Shown here: positions 20,936-29,034 of the stretch, in pieces
Layout: the number at the start of each line of letters is the position of its first letter
Position numbering within the stretch: position 1 is the first letter of the stretch
DNA from: Tillus elongatus
Taxonomy: Eukaryota > Arthropoda > Insecta > Coleoptera > Cleridae
Direction: 5' to 3'
Assembly (NCBI GenBank): GCA_964006375.1
Contig: OZ023262.1
Coordinates: 92,143,654-92,207,653 of the forward strand
DNA: 64,000 nt
The notes under the pieces: model-generated
Told to the model about the DNA's origin: nothing
Seen by the model: only the letters and a program-made list of their open reading frames with translations
The model's database searches: none
Translations under genes and position numbers: made by a program

Positions 20936-21804
20936 TAGTCGCCATTTTTTAATTCTGCTTACTTAGACGAGTAACATGACACTAAACACGAGGGGTTAGC
21001 TTAAGAAAGGAATTGAACCTGTAACCAACCATTGTTTCTAAGCTTACTGTTTAGTTATTCAGTACCTCTTTGTATTTGACGCTACCATATCAAGGAGCAT
21101 ATATCAGGAATCGAACCTGTATCTCTTTCAAAATAAAGTCAACTACTTGCCGCGCCCACACATAAGGCTAAAAAAGTTCCTATTTTTAAGAGTTGAACCT
21201 GTTGTCCATTTTGTTTCTGAGCTTCCTTCTTTGTTTTGCCAGCGACCTCTATTGTCTCTACGATTTATGTTTGGTTTCCTATTTGAACCTGTTGTCTATT
21301 TTGTTTCTGAACTTCCTTCTTTTGTTTGCCAACGACCTCTGTGTGTTATTTTTAGAACCTACCCATATAACAATTGTGGCGTTCGGCTAATTTCTATGCG
21401 AAATCTAATAGTCTATCTAATATTAAACATATTAATTATTATGTCTTATGTCTAATAACAAAAACTTTATGAATGGTTTGTTTTAATGGGGGGGCGTAAC
21501 TTTAAATCATAGAGTCTTCGACCAATACCATTATTCTCGCTTATCAACCTCACTCTCATTTGTCGGCTCTAAAGGTTGGAGTGACGTAAAACAAGAAGCG
21601 CGGCTCGAAACACAAATCTAATTATTACGTCCAGAGTCATTTGCTTTATGGTTAATATTTATATAACATAAACACATATTAATTCTTATTTTGTAAATCA
21701 CTTAATTGTCTAATAATAACAAAAACTTTAATTATGTTACATGTATGGTTTGTTTGTAATTAAAAGTCGTATATATATACCAGCCTAAAACAGTAAATTA
21801 ACAA

Positions 21805-21877
21805 GCGTCTGCTTAGCTCAATGGGTAGCATCGTTGCCTCCCATCTGAATGCCCCGGGTTCGAAACTCAACTGCTCC
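21805..21877 (+). repeat. tRNA-like (A/B box) segment, right arm
   Basis: Mirror of 11966-12040: TTAGCTCAATGGGTAGCA and GGGTTCGAAACTC at tRNA spacing, but the stems pair poorly. It differs from the left copy at a few bases (TTAGCTC against TTAACTC). Confidence 0.5.
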
Positions 21878-22239
21878 AAATGGTTTTTTTCAAAATATAA
21901 TAATTTGAAGTAATAGGTTAGACACTTTGGAATGTGACTGTCTGGCCCAAGTCGTGTGACGTCACTGTCTGGCCAAAGTTTCCTAGAAATAACAGGTCAA
22001 TCACCTTGGAAGGTTTGCATGTTACATGTGACTGTCTGGCTCAAATCTTGGAAGTCGGGCATCTTGGAAGTCGGCCATCTTGGAAGGGACGGAGTCCTTG
22101 TGTGCGGGGCCCCCCTATCTATATACTGTTGGGTCGGTAACTGGCAGCTGTCAACTGTCAACTGTCATGTCGGTAACGCAGATCCCATACTTAACCACAT
22201 GTGACGTCACTGTCTGGCCAGAGTGCCCCAATACCTACT

Positions 22240-22245
22240 CTCTTC
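22240..22245. repeat. Target-site duplication CTCTTC (nested element, right)
   Basis: Follows the terminal ACCTACT directly; second copy of 11598-11603. Confidence 0.92.
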
Positions 22246-22551
22246 GTTTTCACTATATGGATAGTATCCAACACCTTTTGTAGCATCCAACACCTCCTTT
22301 AACATACTGTATTTAGGTTGATATAAAGACTTTGAGTATACGTATACGTTTTGAAATTTTAAACCGTTGGGTTCAAACAACAAACTTAACATAACATTTG
22401 TTTTACCACATCCACTTGGACCACATATCAAACATCTAACTGTGTTTGGTAAAAGAAGTCCATGTCTTTGCTGTTTAGGTGATGGAATGGTAACAACATC
22501 ATCTATGTTTGTGACTGGTAGGGTAGCTTTTGCGTGTTTAACAATACGCAT
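22240..22551 (-). pseudogene. Packaging ATPase, N-terminal half (split by nested element)
   Basis: Starts MRIVKHAKATLPVTN and carries a clean Walker A/P-loop (CLICGPSGCGKTNVMLSLLF, residues about 41-60). Its 104 codons end at the target-site duplication of the nested palindrome; the C-terminal half with Walker B is at 11211-11603. The combined length of about 230 residues is normal for Polinton ATPases. The start is divergent from the PLA2/minor capsid gene, with 80 bp between them. Confidence 0.93.
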
Positions 22552-22631
22552 CGTTAACTAAACTAAAACTTTTTACGAGTGCAACCATCTATATAAATAC
22601 TCAGATTTATCATACCTCATTAGCAGTATAA
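22552..22631. promoter_or_regulatory. Divergent promoter between ATPase and PLA2/minor-capsid genes
   Basis: Only 80 bp separate the two start codons. A TATA box (TATATAAATA, 22590-22599) faces the plus-strand gene about 33 bases before its ATG. An initiator-like TCAGA/TCATT lies between. Both structural genes are probably driven from here. Confidence 0.55.
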
Positions 22632-23444
22632 ATGTTGGTGTGCCAAGGTGAAGGTCTTGTTAACACAGCCATCAACAAATTACCTGTTGAGCTGCATGTT
22701 CCTGGTTATCAGTTTTGTGGTCCGGGTACTAAACTTAAAGAACGTTTAGCAAGAGGTGATCAAGGTATCAATCCTTCAGATCGTGCTTGTCGAGATCACG
22801 ATATCGCATACTCTCAATCAAAACAGTTGAGTGATAGACATCGAGCTGACGAGGTGTTGGAGAACCGAGCGTGGGAGAGAGTAAAGTCGAAGGACGCAAG
22901 TTTTGGTGAAAAGTTAGCTGCTTGGGGTGTTACAAACACTATGAAAGTTAAAAGAAAGCTTGGTATGGGTTTAACCCCAAAGACAACCACCAAACGTAAA
23001 CGTAGCAGTAAAAAAGTAAAATGTGGCGGTAAAATACCATTTAAAAACATACTAAATTTAATGAAAGGTGCCATAGCTGTGGGTGCGGAAGTTCCATCTG
23101 TAAAAAATTTACTACATGTAGCGAGAAAAGTAATTAAAAATGCTGGTGGTCGTAAGAAAGTCAAGACACCTAGAGTTATTCCAGTACCGAAAAGTGGAGG
23201 TTTCCTTCCACTACTACCTTTAATTTTTGGTGGTCTATCAGCGCTAGGAGCTCTAGGTGGTGGTGCTGCGGGCATTGCTAAAGCAGTTAACGATGCTAAA
23301 TCAGCCAAACAAAAATTGGAAGAAGGAAAACGTCATAACCAAACGATGGAGGCTATTGCTGTTGGTCACCGAGGTAGTGGCTTGTATATGAAGAAACAGC
23401 GAAGCGGTTTCGGTTTGTATTTACATAAACCAAAAAACGTGTAA
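22632..23444 (+). CDS. Minor capsid protein with N-terminal phospholipase A2 domain
   Basis: A 270-residue protein with two parts. Residues about 15-65 form a PLA2-like domain: calcium-loop motif YQFCGPGTKL and catalytic-type DRACRDHDIAYSQ, as in parvoviral VP1 and some adintovirus-like elements, where PLA2 helps particles breach endosomal membranes. Then come a basic stretch (KTTTKRKRSSKK, nuclear/DNA-binding type) and a C-terminal GGFLPLLPLIFGGLSALGAL hydrophobic segment followed by AKAVNDAKSAKQKLEE and a Gly-rich tail. That C-terminus resembles adenoviral pX/pVI-like minor capsid proteins of Polintons. A slippery heptamer (23432-23438) lies one codon before the stop, so part of the product may continue into the protease. 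Confidence 0.88.
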   Translation: MLVCQGEGLVNTAINKLPVELHVPGYQFCGPGTKLKERLARGDQGINPSDRACRDHDIAYSQSKQLSDRHRADEVLENRAWERVKSKDASFGEKLAAWGVTNTMKVKRKLGMGLTPKTTTKRKRSSKKVKCGGKIPFKNILNLMKGAIAVGAEVPSVKNLLHVARKVIKNAGGRKKVKTPRVIPVPKSGGFLPLLPLIFGGLSALGALGGGAAGIAKAVNDAKSAKQKLEEGKRHNQTMEAIAVGHRGSGLYMKKQRSGFGLYLHKPKNV

Positions 23445-23500
23445 AGTGTTTACCAGCAAGACCTCTAACAAATATAGATCTTGTGAAATTTGCTGGTAAA
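23432..23500 (+). promoter_or_regulatory. Candidate -1 programmed ribosomal frameshift signal
   Basis: Heptamer AAAAAAC at 23432-23438 lies in the zero frame as A_AAA_AAC, one codon before the PLA2 stop TAA (23442-23444). After a 10-nt spacer, 23449-23459 (TTTACCAGCAA) pairs perfectly with 23490-23500 (TTGCTGGTAAA), with one further G-T pair. A -1 shift enters exactly the protease frame, which is open from here with no stop. Heptamer, spacer and stem-loop match known retroviral -1 signals. Function is inferred. Confidence 0.65.
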
Positions 23501-23812
23501 ATGAAAATTCCATATTTTAGAGGTGTATACATGCGAGATACTTTACCATCGAATGGATCACGCAAGAATGAATCATTTATCATGAATTTTCAAACAAACA
23601 AAGAGTCAGGTAGTCATTGGGTTGCAGTTAAGAAACGTGGTGACACAGCCGTGTACTTTGACTCATATGGAAACTTGAAGCCACCAATTGAACTGTTGTA
23701 TTATCTTAAAAACTGTACTATATTGTATAATCATGATGTATATCAAAAGTATAATACTTATAATTGTGGCCACTTATGTTTAAAATTTTTAAATAAAAGA
23801 CTTAAACAGTAG
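23438..23812 (+). CDS. Adenain-like cysteine protease (C5/Ulp1-type)
   Basis: The capsid-maturation protease of Polintons. Catalytic His is in GSHWVAV, the Asp/Glu position in YFDSYG, and Cys in NCGHLCLKFL. The family-typical N-terminus (LTNIDLVKFAGK...YFRGVYMRDTLP) begins before the first ATG of this frame (23501). The frame is closed upstream by a stop at 23426-23428 with no ATG in between. Initiation at 23501 would lose conserved residues, so I start the entry at the -1 shift point after the PLA2 gene's slippery site. Alternatives are the GTG at 23483, a lost ATG through decay, or splicing. The penton gene follows 16 bases later. Confidence 0.85.
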   Translation, partial: RVKCLPARPLTNIDLVKFAGKMKIPYFRGVYMRDTLPSNGSRKNESFIMNFQTNKESGSHWVAVKKRGDTAVYFDSYGNLKPPIELLYYLKNCTILYNHDVYQKYNTYNCGHLCLKFLNKRLKQ

Positions 23813-23828
23813 TATCTGTGTTTCAGTC

Positions 23829-24608
23829 ATGGCGCGTACGTTTGCTTTGAAGGGTTCTACGTCCTCTTTATCGATGGAAATATTTCCACCGTTAGTATTA
23901 AAACCGCACTTTGAGTATTCGCTCGCGCTTGCAAACTTTCATACATATAACACTATACCAAACATAGAACGTGGGTGTAATAAGTTTCATTATTTTTCTG
24001 CTGTGAGTGGTAGAAAGATTCGACAAGAAATATGTATTCCAGATGGTTCATATGAAATCAGTGATATCGAGAAATACATTCAGAATGAGTTGTTACGACG
24101 TTATATTAAAGATAAACATCTGGACCCCACAGTAGAACACAACATCGATGTGGTAAAACTGTTTTCGCTAAAAGCCAACAACAACACTTTGAAATGTGAG
24201 ATTACATGTCAGTATGATATAGACTTTTCTACCGATGCTTCAATAGCACCAATATTGGGATTTTCTAAACAACGTCTTGCTACAGGTAAACTTTACGTTT
24301 CCAATTTACCCGTAGAAATTGTACGAGTAAAGACGATTCGTTTGGAATGCAACATAGTAGATGGTTCTTACCACGATGGAAAACCTACACATACAGTATA
24401 TGAGTTTGCTCCTATGGTAGACCCTGGTTATGCGATTGATATAAAACCATATAGTAAGGTTTTTATGCCTCTTACCACACGTATCATTTCGCATATAAAT
24501 GTAAACATTATCGATCAGAATTCAGTACCTGTGAACTTTCAAGGTGAGGAGATCATTGTGATATTGGAGTTGAAAGAGACACCAACATATTATGCTGATT
24601 ATAAATAG
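23829..24608 (+). CDS. Penton-type minor capsid protein (single jelly-roll)
   Basis: An intact 259-residue protein with the hallmarks of the Polinton penton/minor capsid protein: FEYSLALANFHTYNTIPNI near the N-terminus, IPDGSYEISDIEKYIQNEL, LGFSKQ, then RLECNIVDGSYHDGK, HTVYEFAPMVDPGYAIDI and a C-terminal VNFQGEEIIVILELKE. The family forms the five-fold vertices of the icosahedral capsid. It lies in a plus-strand run with the protease, small ORF and MCP; the next ORF's ATG (24592) overlaps its end. Confidence 0.88.
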   Translation: MARTFALKGSTSSLSMEIFPPLVLKPHFEYSLALANFHTYNTIPNIERGCNKFHYFSAVSGRKIRQEICIPDGSYEISDIEKYIQNELLRRYIKDKHLDPTVEHNIDVVKLFSLKANNNTLKCEITCQYDIDFSTDASIAPILGFSKQRLATGKLYVSNLPVEIVRVKTIRLECNIVDGSYHDGKPTHTVYEFAPMVDPGYAIDIKPYSKVFMPLTTRIISHINVNIIDQNSVPVNFQGEEIIVILELKETPTYYADYK

Positions 24609-24804
24609 TAGTAATCAAACCGCTCCAGCTTCAGTATCTTCGCTACCTGAGTCGAAAGCGGTTCTATCTTGGGAGAACATACAGTTTCTACAATCATTGG
24701 GTTACGATGTTAAGCAAACTACATATATTCGCAGACCCTGTGCACGACGAGTCAATCAGAGGGGAAGAAATACACACATACGCTCCTCAAACCAGATCGT
24801 TTGA
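24592..24804 (+). CDS. Small overlapping ORF between penton and MCP (70 aa)
   Basis: Begins inside the last codons of the penton gene in another frame and runs past the MCP start. The portion before 24707 includes SWENIQFLQSLGYDVK, a phrase I associate with short proteins encoded just ahead of MCP in insect Polintons; after that its sequence is a shadow of MCP. A real short protein is plausible but not certain. Confidence 0.4.
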   Translation: MLIINSSNQTAPASVSSLPESKAVLSWENIQFLQSLGYDVKQTTYIRRPCARRVNQRGRNTHIRSSNQIV

Positions 24805-25912
24805 CCATAATGATACCTGTGAGTTTGCAATCAACCAACAAGATATTTTTTACGATTGGTCTTCATCTGTTCTACTGATAAATGGTAGTATTGAGACGAG
24901 TGGTACGATTGGAACTGTAGAAGTAACGTCTAATGCAGCAGCTCATTTGTTTTCCTCTATTGCGGTTGAAATGTGTAATCAGATTATTGAACATGTGAGA
25001 AATCCTGGTATAGTTACATCAATTAGAACACTTTTGGAAGCAAACAGTGATGAAGCAAGAGCTCTGATTCCAGCGGGATGGCATCCAACCGAAAACAATG
25101 TGATGTTAAAAAATGAACGTTTTTGCTACTGCATACCTCTTAGCTACTTGTGTAATATTTTCAAAGACTATAAAAGAGTGCTTTTCAGTAAATTGCTTCT
25201 ACGTCTCACTAGAGCTCAGAATGATAGAAATTGCTTTATTTTGATTGGTGCCGCAGATGCAGATAAGGCATTAAAGTTTAACATTGAGTATATGGCTCTG
25301 CAGGTGAAACATATCCACCCCAGTGAAGTTATACAGCAGCAATTATTAAAGTCGATTGTTCTAGATAAGAAAATCCTTATACCATACAGAAAATGGGAGA
25401 TGTATGAATTACCAAATCTAAATAATTCAACGAAAGACTTGTGGTCTATTAAGACATCCTCAAACACTGAACGACCCAGATTTGTTATTGTGATATTCCA
25501 AACAGATCGATACAGTAACGTTAGAAAAGACATCAACGAGTTTGATCATGTGGGTATTCGAGATATAAGACTTCACTTAAATTCGAAACAAATCCCCACA
25601 GAGGGTATGAACCTAAACTTTAACCAAGCAAATTACGTCGAGGCATATAGAAACATGATTGAATTTCAACGTTCGTATGTTGGTAGAGAACCACAGCCTA
25701 CCTTGGATTACAAGTCTTTCCTAAAATATCCCATGTTTGTATTTGATTGCTCCAAGTATAGCGACTCTATAAAACCTTCTACTGTGGATATCAAATTGGA
25801 AATGGAAAGTACTACCAACTTTCCCACTCACACAAAATGTTTTTGTGTAATTATACATGATTGCATCATCGAGTATGCCCCACTCTCCAACATCGTACGC
25901 TATATAATGTAG
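24707..25912 (+). CDS. Major capsid protein (double jelly-roll)
   Basis: An intact 401-residue MCP, the building block of the Polinton/adintovirus icosahedral capsid. Typical motifs: an N-terminal HDESIRGEEIHTYAP and FDHNDTCEFAINQQDIF; then RNPGIVTSIRTLL and AGW; a FKDYKRVLFS block; a central KKILIPYRKWEMYELP; PRFVIVIFQTDRYSN; then FNQANYVEAYRNM and a late MFVFDCSKYSDSIKP. The ATG at 24707 places the conserved start correctly. No lesion is seen, so the gene looks recently functional. Confidence 0.9.
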   Translation: MLSKLHIFADPVHDESIRGEEIHTYAPQTRSFDHNDTCEFAINQQDIFYDWSSSVLLINGSIETSGTIGTVEVTSNAAAHLFSSIAVEMCNQIIEHVRNPGIVTSIRTLLEANSDEARALIPAGWHPTENNVMLKNERFCYCIPLSYLCNIFKDYKRVLFSKLLLRLTRAQNDRNCFILIGAADADKALKFNIEYMALQVKHIHPSEVIQQQLLKSIVLDKKILIPYRKWEMYELPNLNNSTKDLWSIKTSSNTERPRFVIVIFQTDRYSNVRKDINEFDHVGIRDIRLHLNSKQIPTEGMNLNFNQANYVEAYRNMIEFQRSYVGREPQPTLDYKSFLKYPMFVFDCSKYSDSIKPSTVDIKLEMESTTNFPTHTKCFCVIIHDCIIEYAPLSNIVRYIM

Positions 25913-25940
25913 CTGTAAGGATGCTGCAATCACTTTCACG

Positions 25941-26429
25941 ATGAGGTTCGTGGTCGTTGATACTCAGGGTTTTTGTCTGCCTGAATTTACACCTAAAGAG
26001 TTTGTGATTTATAATGGTTTCCAAACAGTGCATTGTGTTTTTAAACCGCATACACCATTACGTTTACTGTCTGCAGACATAATCAAGCAAGTGAAGTTTC
26101 TACAAACACAACACCATTGCCTTGACTATAATTGTGGTGATATTAATTTAGAAGAATTACCAAACATAATAGCAAAACATATTATAGCTCAACGTGTTGA
26201 CAGAATTTATGTTAAAGGTGAAAACAAGCAAAGGTTTTTGTTACATTTACTATCAACCTGTGGTTATCAAGTGGATGTTATCAACCTGGAAACCTGTGAA
26301 CGCTGTCCAACGTTAGTGCCTGATACTCCTTTGTGTATGGATCATACTTTAGGATATAATAGAAAATGTATCTGTAGCATAAATAACTGTATATCATTAT
26401 TTACTTATATTGTAGGCTTAATGCCATAA
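25941..26429 (+). CDS. Conserved Polinton orphan protein (162 aa)
   Basis: Follows the MCP by 28 bases. It opens MRFVVVDTQGFCLPEFTPKE and contains QHHCLDYNCGD, VDRIYVKGENKQRFL and a Cys-rich C-terminus (LETCERCPTL, CMDH, CICSINNC). I recognise this VDxQGFxxPEFxPKE / YVKGxxK type from insect Polinton-linked proteins. The pattern hints at an RNase H-like nuclease fold, but catalytic residues are not assured. Its stop codon overlaps an AATAAA (26428-26433) within the 26-bp shared 3' element. Confidence 0.7.
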   Translation: MRFVVVDTQGFCLPEFTPKEFVIYNGFQTVHCVFKPHTPLRLLSADIIKQVKFLQTQHHCLDYNCGDINLEELPNIIAKHIIAQRVDRIYVKGENKQRFLLHLLSTCGYQVDVINLETCERCPTLVPDTPLCMDHTLGYNRKCICSINNCISLFTYIVGLMP

Positions 26430-26453
26430 TAAAACAAACGTTGTAAAATATAT
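26428..26453 (+). promoter_or_regulatory. 3'-end (polyadenylation) element, shared with integrase
   Basis: Identical over 26 bases to the reverse complement of 7726-7751. It contains AATAAA overlapping the stop codon, then a TGT/AT-rich tail. Confidence 0.6.
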
Positions 26454-26470
26454 CTGTTTTTTATTTTAAA

Positions 26471-26968
26471 CTACTTTAAAATACATTTATTAATATTAAT
26501 TTCCAACCACATTAGTCTTTCCAACATCCATCCGCTATCACCTTCAGCAAACTCTAAAGCTTTTGTGTAAATCTCCTCAGTAAATTCTTGATATATATTT
26601 TCAAAGTTAGTTGCCACTGTGATATTTTTATTTTTAGTATTAAATGACTTCATTTCTTTTTTATTTCGACTTTGGAGCACATACAAACCAAACAATTCTA
26701 GATTCATTTTAACTGTATCGTGTTTGGCTAAAGCAGCCTCCATCAAATGAAACAATTTATGCTTCACACTTTCCATGGCAAGTCGTATATCACTACCATC
26801 CATACTAATACGATAGGTAGCCATTCTGTTTTTAAAAACTTGAGTTAACATATAAACTTGTTCAACTTCCCACGGTTCACACACTTTAGATTTGTGAATT
26901 TCACTACGTAAATGTCCAGAGAAAGCACTCTTTTTCACTTGTAACGAGCACGATTCACAGTATCTCAT
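26471..26968 (-). pseudogene. C2H2 N-terminal remnant of a Polinton polymerase-type protein (165 aa)
   Basis: Starts with a C2H2 zinc finger (YCESCSLQVKKSAFSGHLRS...H), then TYRISMDGSD, VKMNLELFGLYVL, MKSFNTKN and DSGWMLERLMWLEININK. This architecture is the N-terminal module of long insect Polinton proteins that continue into the DNA polymerase B region. Here it stops three residues after the ININK-type motif, where relatives go on, and only 42 bases separate it from the convergent 162-aa gene. The polymerase body therefore appears deleted. The module might still act as a DNA-binding protein. Confidence 0.6.
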
Positions 26969-27029
26969 CTTAACTATAGGTGCTTAACTAATGAGTAAAA
27001 CACAGACATCTTCAGTTTATATATTTTTA

Positions 27030-27452
27030 TTAACAAATATGTTTACGATAAATATCTACAGTGTAATATTTAAAACCAAAATACATGAGCATAAATATGG
27101 CAAGACACATAAGAAAACCAGTTGATATAAACATAGAAATATAATTTGAAGTGAACAGGTAAGAATCATTTAACACAAGAGTTCTCCAGTCAGCTGTCTC
27201 ACCTCGGGTGCCATGATCAAACAAAAACATAAGTTTATAATGTACTATATCAGTCTTAATATTGGACATGTTGTATGTTGAAACTTCAATCACTTCATCG
27301 TTGTGCAGATATGTTCTTGGCAGTCCAGACCATTTGGTGCAGTCATCGAAACAGATTCGCACTTCTTTCACATTTGGTAGTTTGTAGACGTAAAACACAT
27401 TTTGACACAATGCTGTCAGGATGACGAAGCTTGCTTTAAGAGGTGGTGCCAT
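27030..27452 (-). CDS. Small predicted membrane protein (140 aa)
   Basis: An intact ORF with an N-terminal hydrophobic stretch (SFVILTALCQNVFYVY) that could be a signal peptide. A soluble part has a Cys pair (CFDDC). A strong C-terminal membrane segment follows (residues about 106-129, YISMFISTGFLMCLAIFMLM) with a short tail. The layout resembles a type I membrane or envelope-like small protein. I recognise no family. It lies 8 bases downstream of the 288-aa gene, so probably co-transcribed. Confidence 0.65.
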   Translation of the reverse strand: MAPPLKASFVILTALCQNVFYVYKLPNVKEVRICFDDCTKWSGLPRTYLHNDEVIEVSTYNMSNIKTDIVHYKLMFLFDHGTRGETADWRTLVLNDSYLFTSNYISMFISTGFLMCLAIFMLMYFGFKYYTVDIYRKHIC

Positions 27453-27460
27453 TGATGAGG

Positions 27461-28327
27461 TTATTGATGTCGGTTAGCACTTGTTCTTGAGCGTAATGCA
27501 AACACTCTGACATGTAATACTTGAATGTTGGAGACATGTTGTAGGGTTTTTATCACTCGGATGGTTTGCGCAGCACTCACATCTGAATTACCCAGCTCTG
27601 TTAATGTTTGAACGATGTCGCGAAGAAAGCAGTCATATATCCAAGCAAACTGTGTTTCTCTTACATACTCAAATCTTTCCTTAATGATTTCCTCATGCTC
27701 CACCAGCTTTTCTACAGTGTCTTCATTTAGATACATAACCATATGTGTAAAACAATTATTAACACATAAAACTTTTTCACTTAGCATAGTTGCAGGAGAG
27801 ATTCGACAGTAGCTCGTCTGAGTTACAGCATGAGTTTGTTCATTATCTTTAAACCACTTTGCAGATAATGCACGTATGTTATCCATAAAATCGTAAAACT
27901 GCCACTCTTCCAATGCTAGATATTGATTTTCTTCATCTAGAGCCAAAGGGTTAACAAATTTCACAAGTATTGTGAACTCATTTCTTGCACTAACACCAGT
28001 CACTAATTTTACAGATCTTCTGATGTTGAAAGTTGTTTCCATCAACATCCTAGTATCATCTTGATATTTGTTAAACAATAACTTTTTCCTATGATGTTCA
28101 CGGAAATCAGGACCATCGTTTTCGTCACACATTGTTTCAGCACAACAATTCCAAGCAGCTTTCATAGCTAGAAATTTTAAAATAAACTTGCTATCGTAAA
28201 CTCTGATGTTAAATAGGTTTTCCCTCTCCACTTTAATTGGTTGTATTCTTCTGGTTGGTTGACTGTTAAACTTTAAAAATCTTTTACAATCACTAAACAC
28301 CTTATAATATTTCGCACAACATTCCAT
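27461..28327 (-). CDS. Polinton orphan protein, 288 aa
   Basis: Intact ORF, no signal peptide or membrane segment. The mid-region reads FTILVKFVNPLALDEENQYL then EEWQFYDFMDNIRAL, reminiscent of the 308-aa orphan at the other end of the element. It is Cys-rich near the N-terminus (ECCAKYY, NCCAETMC). The position close to the right TIR, transcribed inward, mirrors that of the 308-aa gene. Function unknown. Confidence 0.7.
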   Translation of the reverse strand: MECCAKYYKVFSDCKRFLKFNSQPTRRIQPIKVERENLFNIRVYDSKFILKFLAMKAAWNCCAETMCDENDGPDFREHHRKKLLFNKYQDDTRMLMETTFNIRRSVKLVTGVSARNEFTILVKFVNPLALDEENQYLALEEWQFYDFMDNIRALSAKWFKDNEQTHAVTQTSYCRISPATMLSEKVLCVNNCFTHMVMYLNEDTVEKLVEHEEIIKERFEYVRETQFAWIYDCFLRDIVQTLTELGNSDVSAAQTIRVIKTLQHVSNIQVLHVRVFALRSRTSANRHQ

Positions 28328-28356
28328 GTTCTTTATATCACAGCTTTCTGTGTAAA

Positions 28357-28683
28357 CTAAATATTTCTAATGGTTTCTACATCATAATAACTTTTATATT
28401 GATCTTGAGCTTCTCCAGGTAAATATTTAAAAAATGGTTTGCTTAAATGCGTACCTGGACGGTATCGAATGAGCGCTAGAGCGAAGAACTGTGTGGAGCA
28501 GTATCCAGCTAAATATATATCACATAATTCAACTATATGACCACTCTCATAGTCTTCACCTTCAGAATCGCGTTCATCTGTAAAAGCCTCGCTTTGTATT
28601 TCCAACACCAACTGTTTTAATTCACACACTTCATCGCCTATTCTATTTTTACGTCCATACCACCGCTCGTAGTTATACGCCAT
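28357..28683 (-). CDS. Small acidic Polinton orphan protein (108 aa)
   Basis: I use the ATG at 28683 (MAYNYERWYGRKNRIG) rather than an in-frame TTG nine bases upstream. The centre is acidic (DERDSEGEDYESG), and the C-terminal half has LCDIYLAGYCSTQFFALALIRYRPGTHLSKPFFKYLPGE split across ordered segments. No family recognised. It is the first gene inside the right TIR, upstream of the 288-aa and membrane-protein genes on the same strand. Confidence 0.65.
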   Translation of the reverse strand: MAYNYERWYGRKNRIGDEVCELKQLVLEIQSEAFTDERDSEGEDYESGHIVELCDIYLAGYCSTQFFALALIRYRPGTHLSKPFFKYLPGEAQDQYKSYYDVETIRNI

Positions 28684-29034
28684 ACTTAACAAATAAATAT
28701 TTGTTTGAAATTCTCAACCTTTTATACAAAAAAATTCTAGAGTTTTATCTATTTCATACGACTTTAAGGTCATTCAGCGGAAATAAAACCACAAACAGGA
28801 AATATGAACTGCTCACAAGGTTATTTCAACAGCTGCAAGGAAACTATGTTGGCTAACAAGGTCAATTTCGGGAAATGCTAAATATAGTCATAGTTGGAAG
28901 CGATATCGCGGCTACCACTAGATGTATTGTTGCCAGATCTACTTTCAACAGATTCTTTAAATCAAACCGATTCCAATAAGACTTAAGAATATAAATTTTT
29001 TATTGTACAAATGTACAAATGTTAAATTTGGATT
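28684..29034. other. Leader region between right TIR and first minus-strand gene
   Basis: About 350 bp without a gene, presumably the promoter region of the 108-aa/288-aa/membrane-protein set. I see no confident TATA box. Confidence 0.5.

Larger units (their letters stand above)
11604..22239. mobile_element. Nested palindromic (foldback) Polinton-derived element
   Basis: A 10,636-bp insertion made of two almost identical inverted arms (11604-16892 and 16972-22239) around a 79-bp spacer. The termini AGTAGGTATTGGGGCACTCT are the same family as the host Polinton's, and the duplication is likewise 6 bp. The arms carry the ~217-bp Polinton TIR satellite, other TIR words and, near the centre, a 103-codon truncated Polinton-type ORF. 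No integrase, capsid or polymerase core is present, so mobilisation must have used enzymes from another Polinton. The arms differ by only about 21 bp in length and few substitutions, which implies recent insertion or ongoing conversion. Confidence 0.92.

Noticed and set aside
21805..21877. Genuine tRNA gene
   Set aside because: A and B boxes are present, but acceptor and anticodon stems do not pair.
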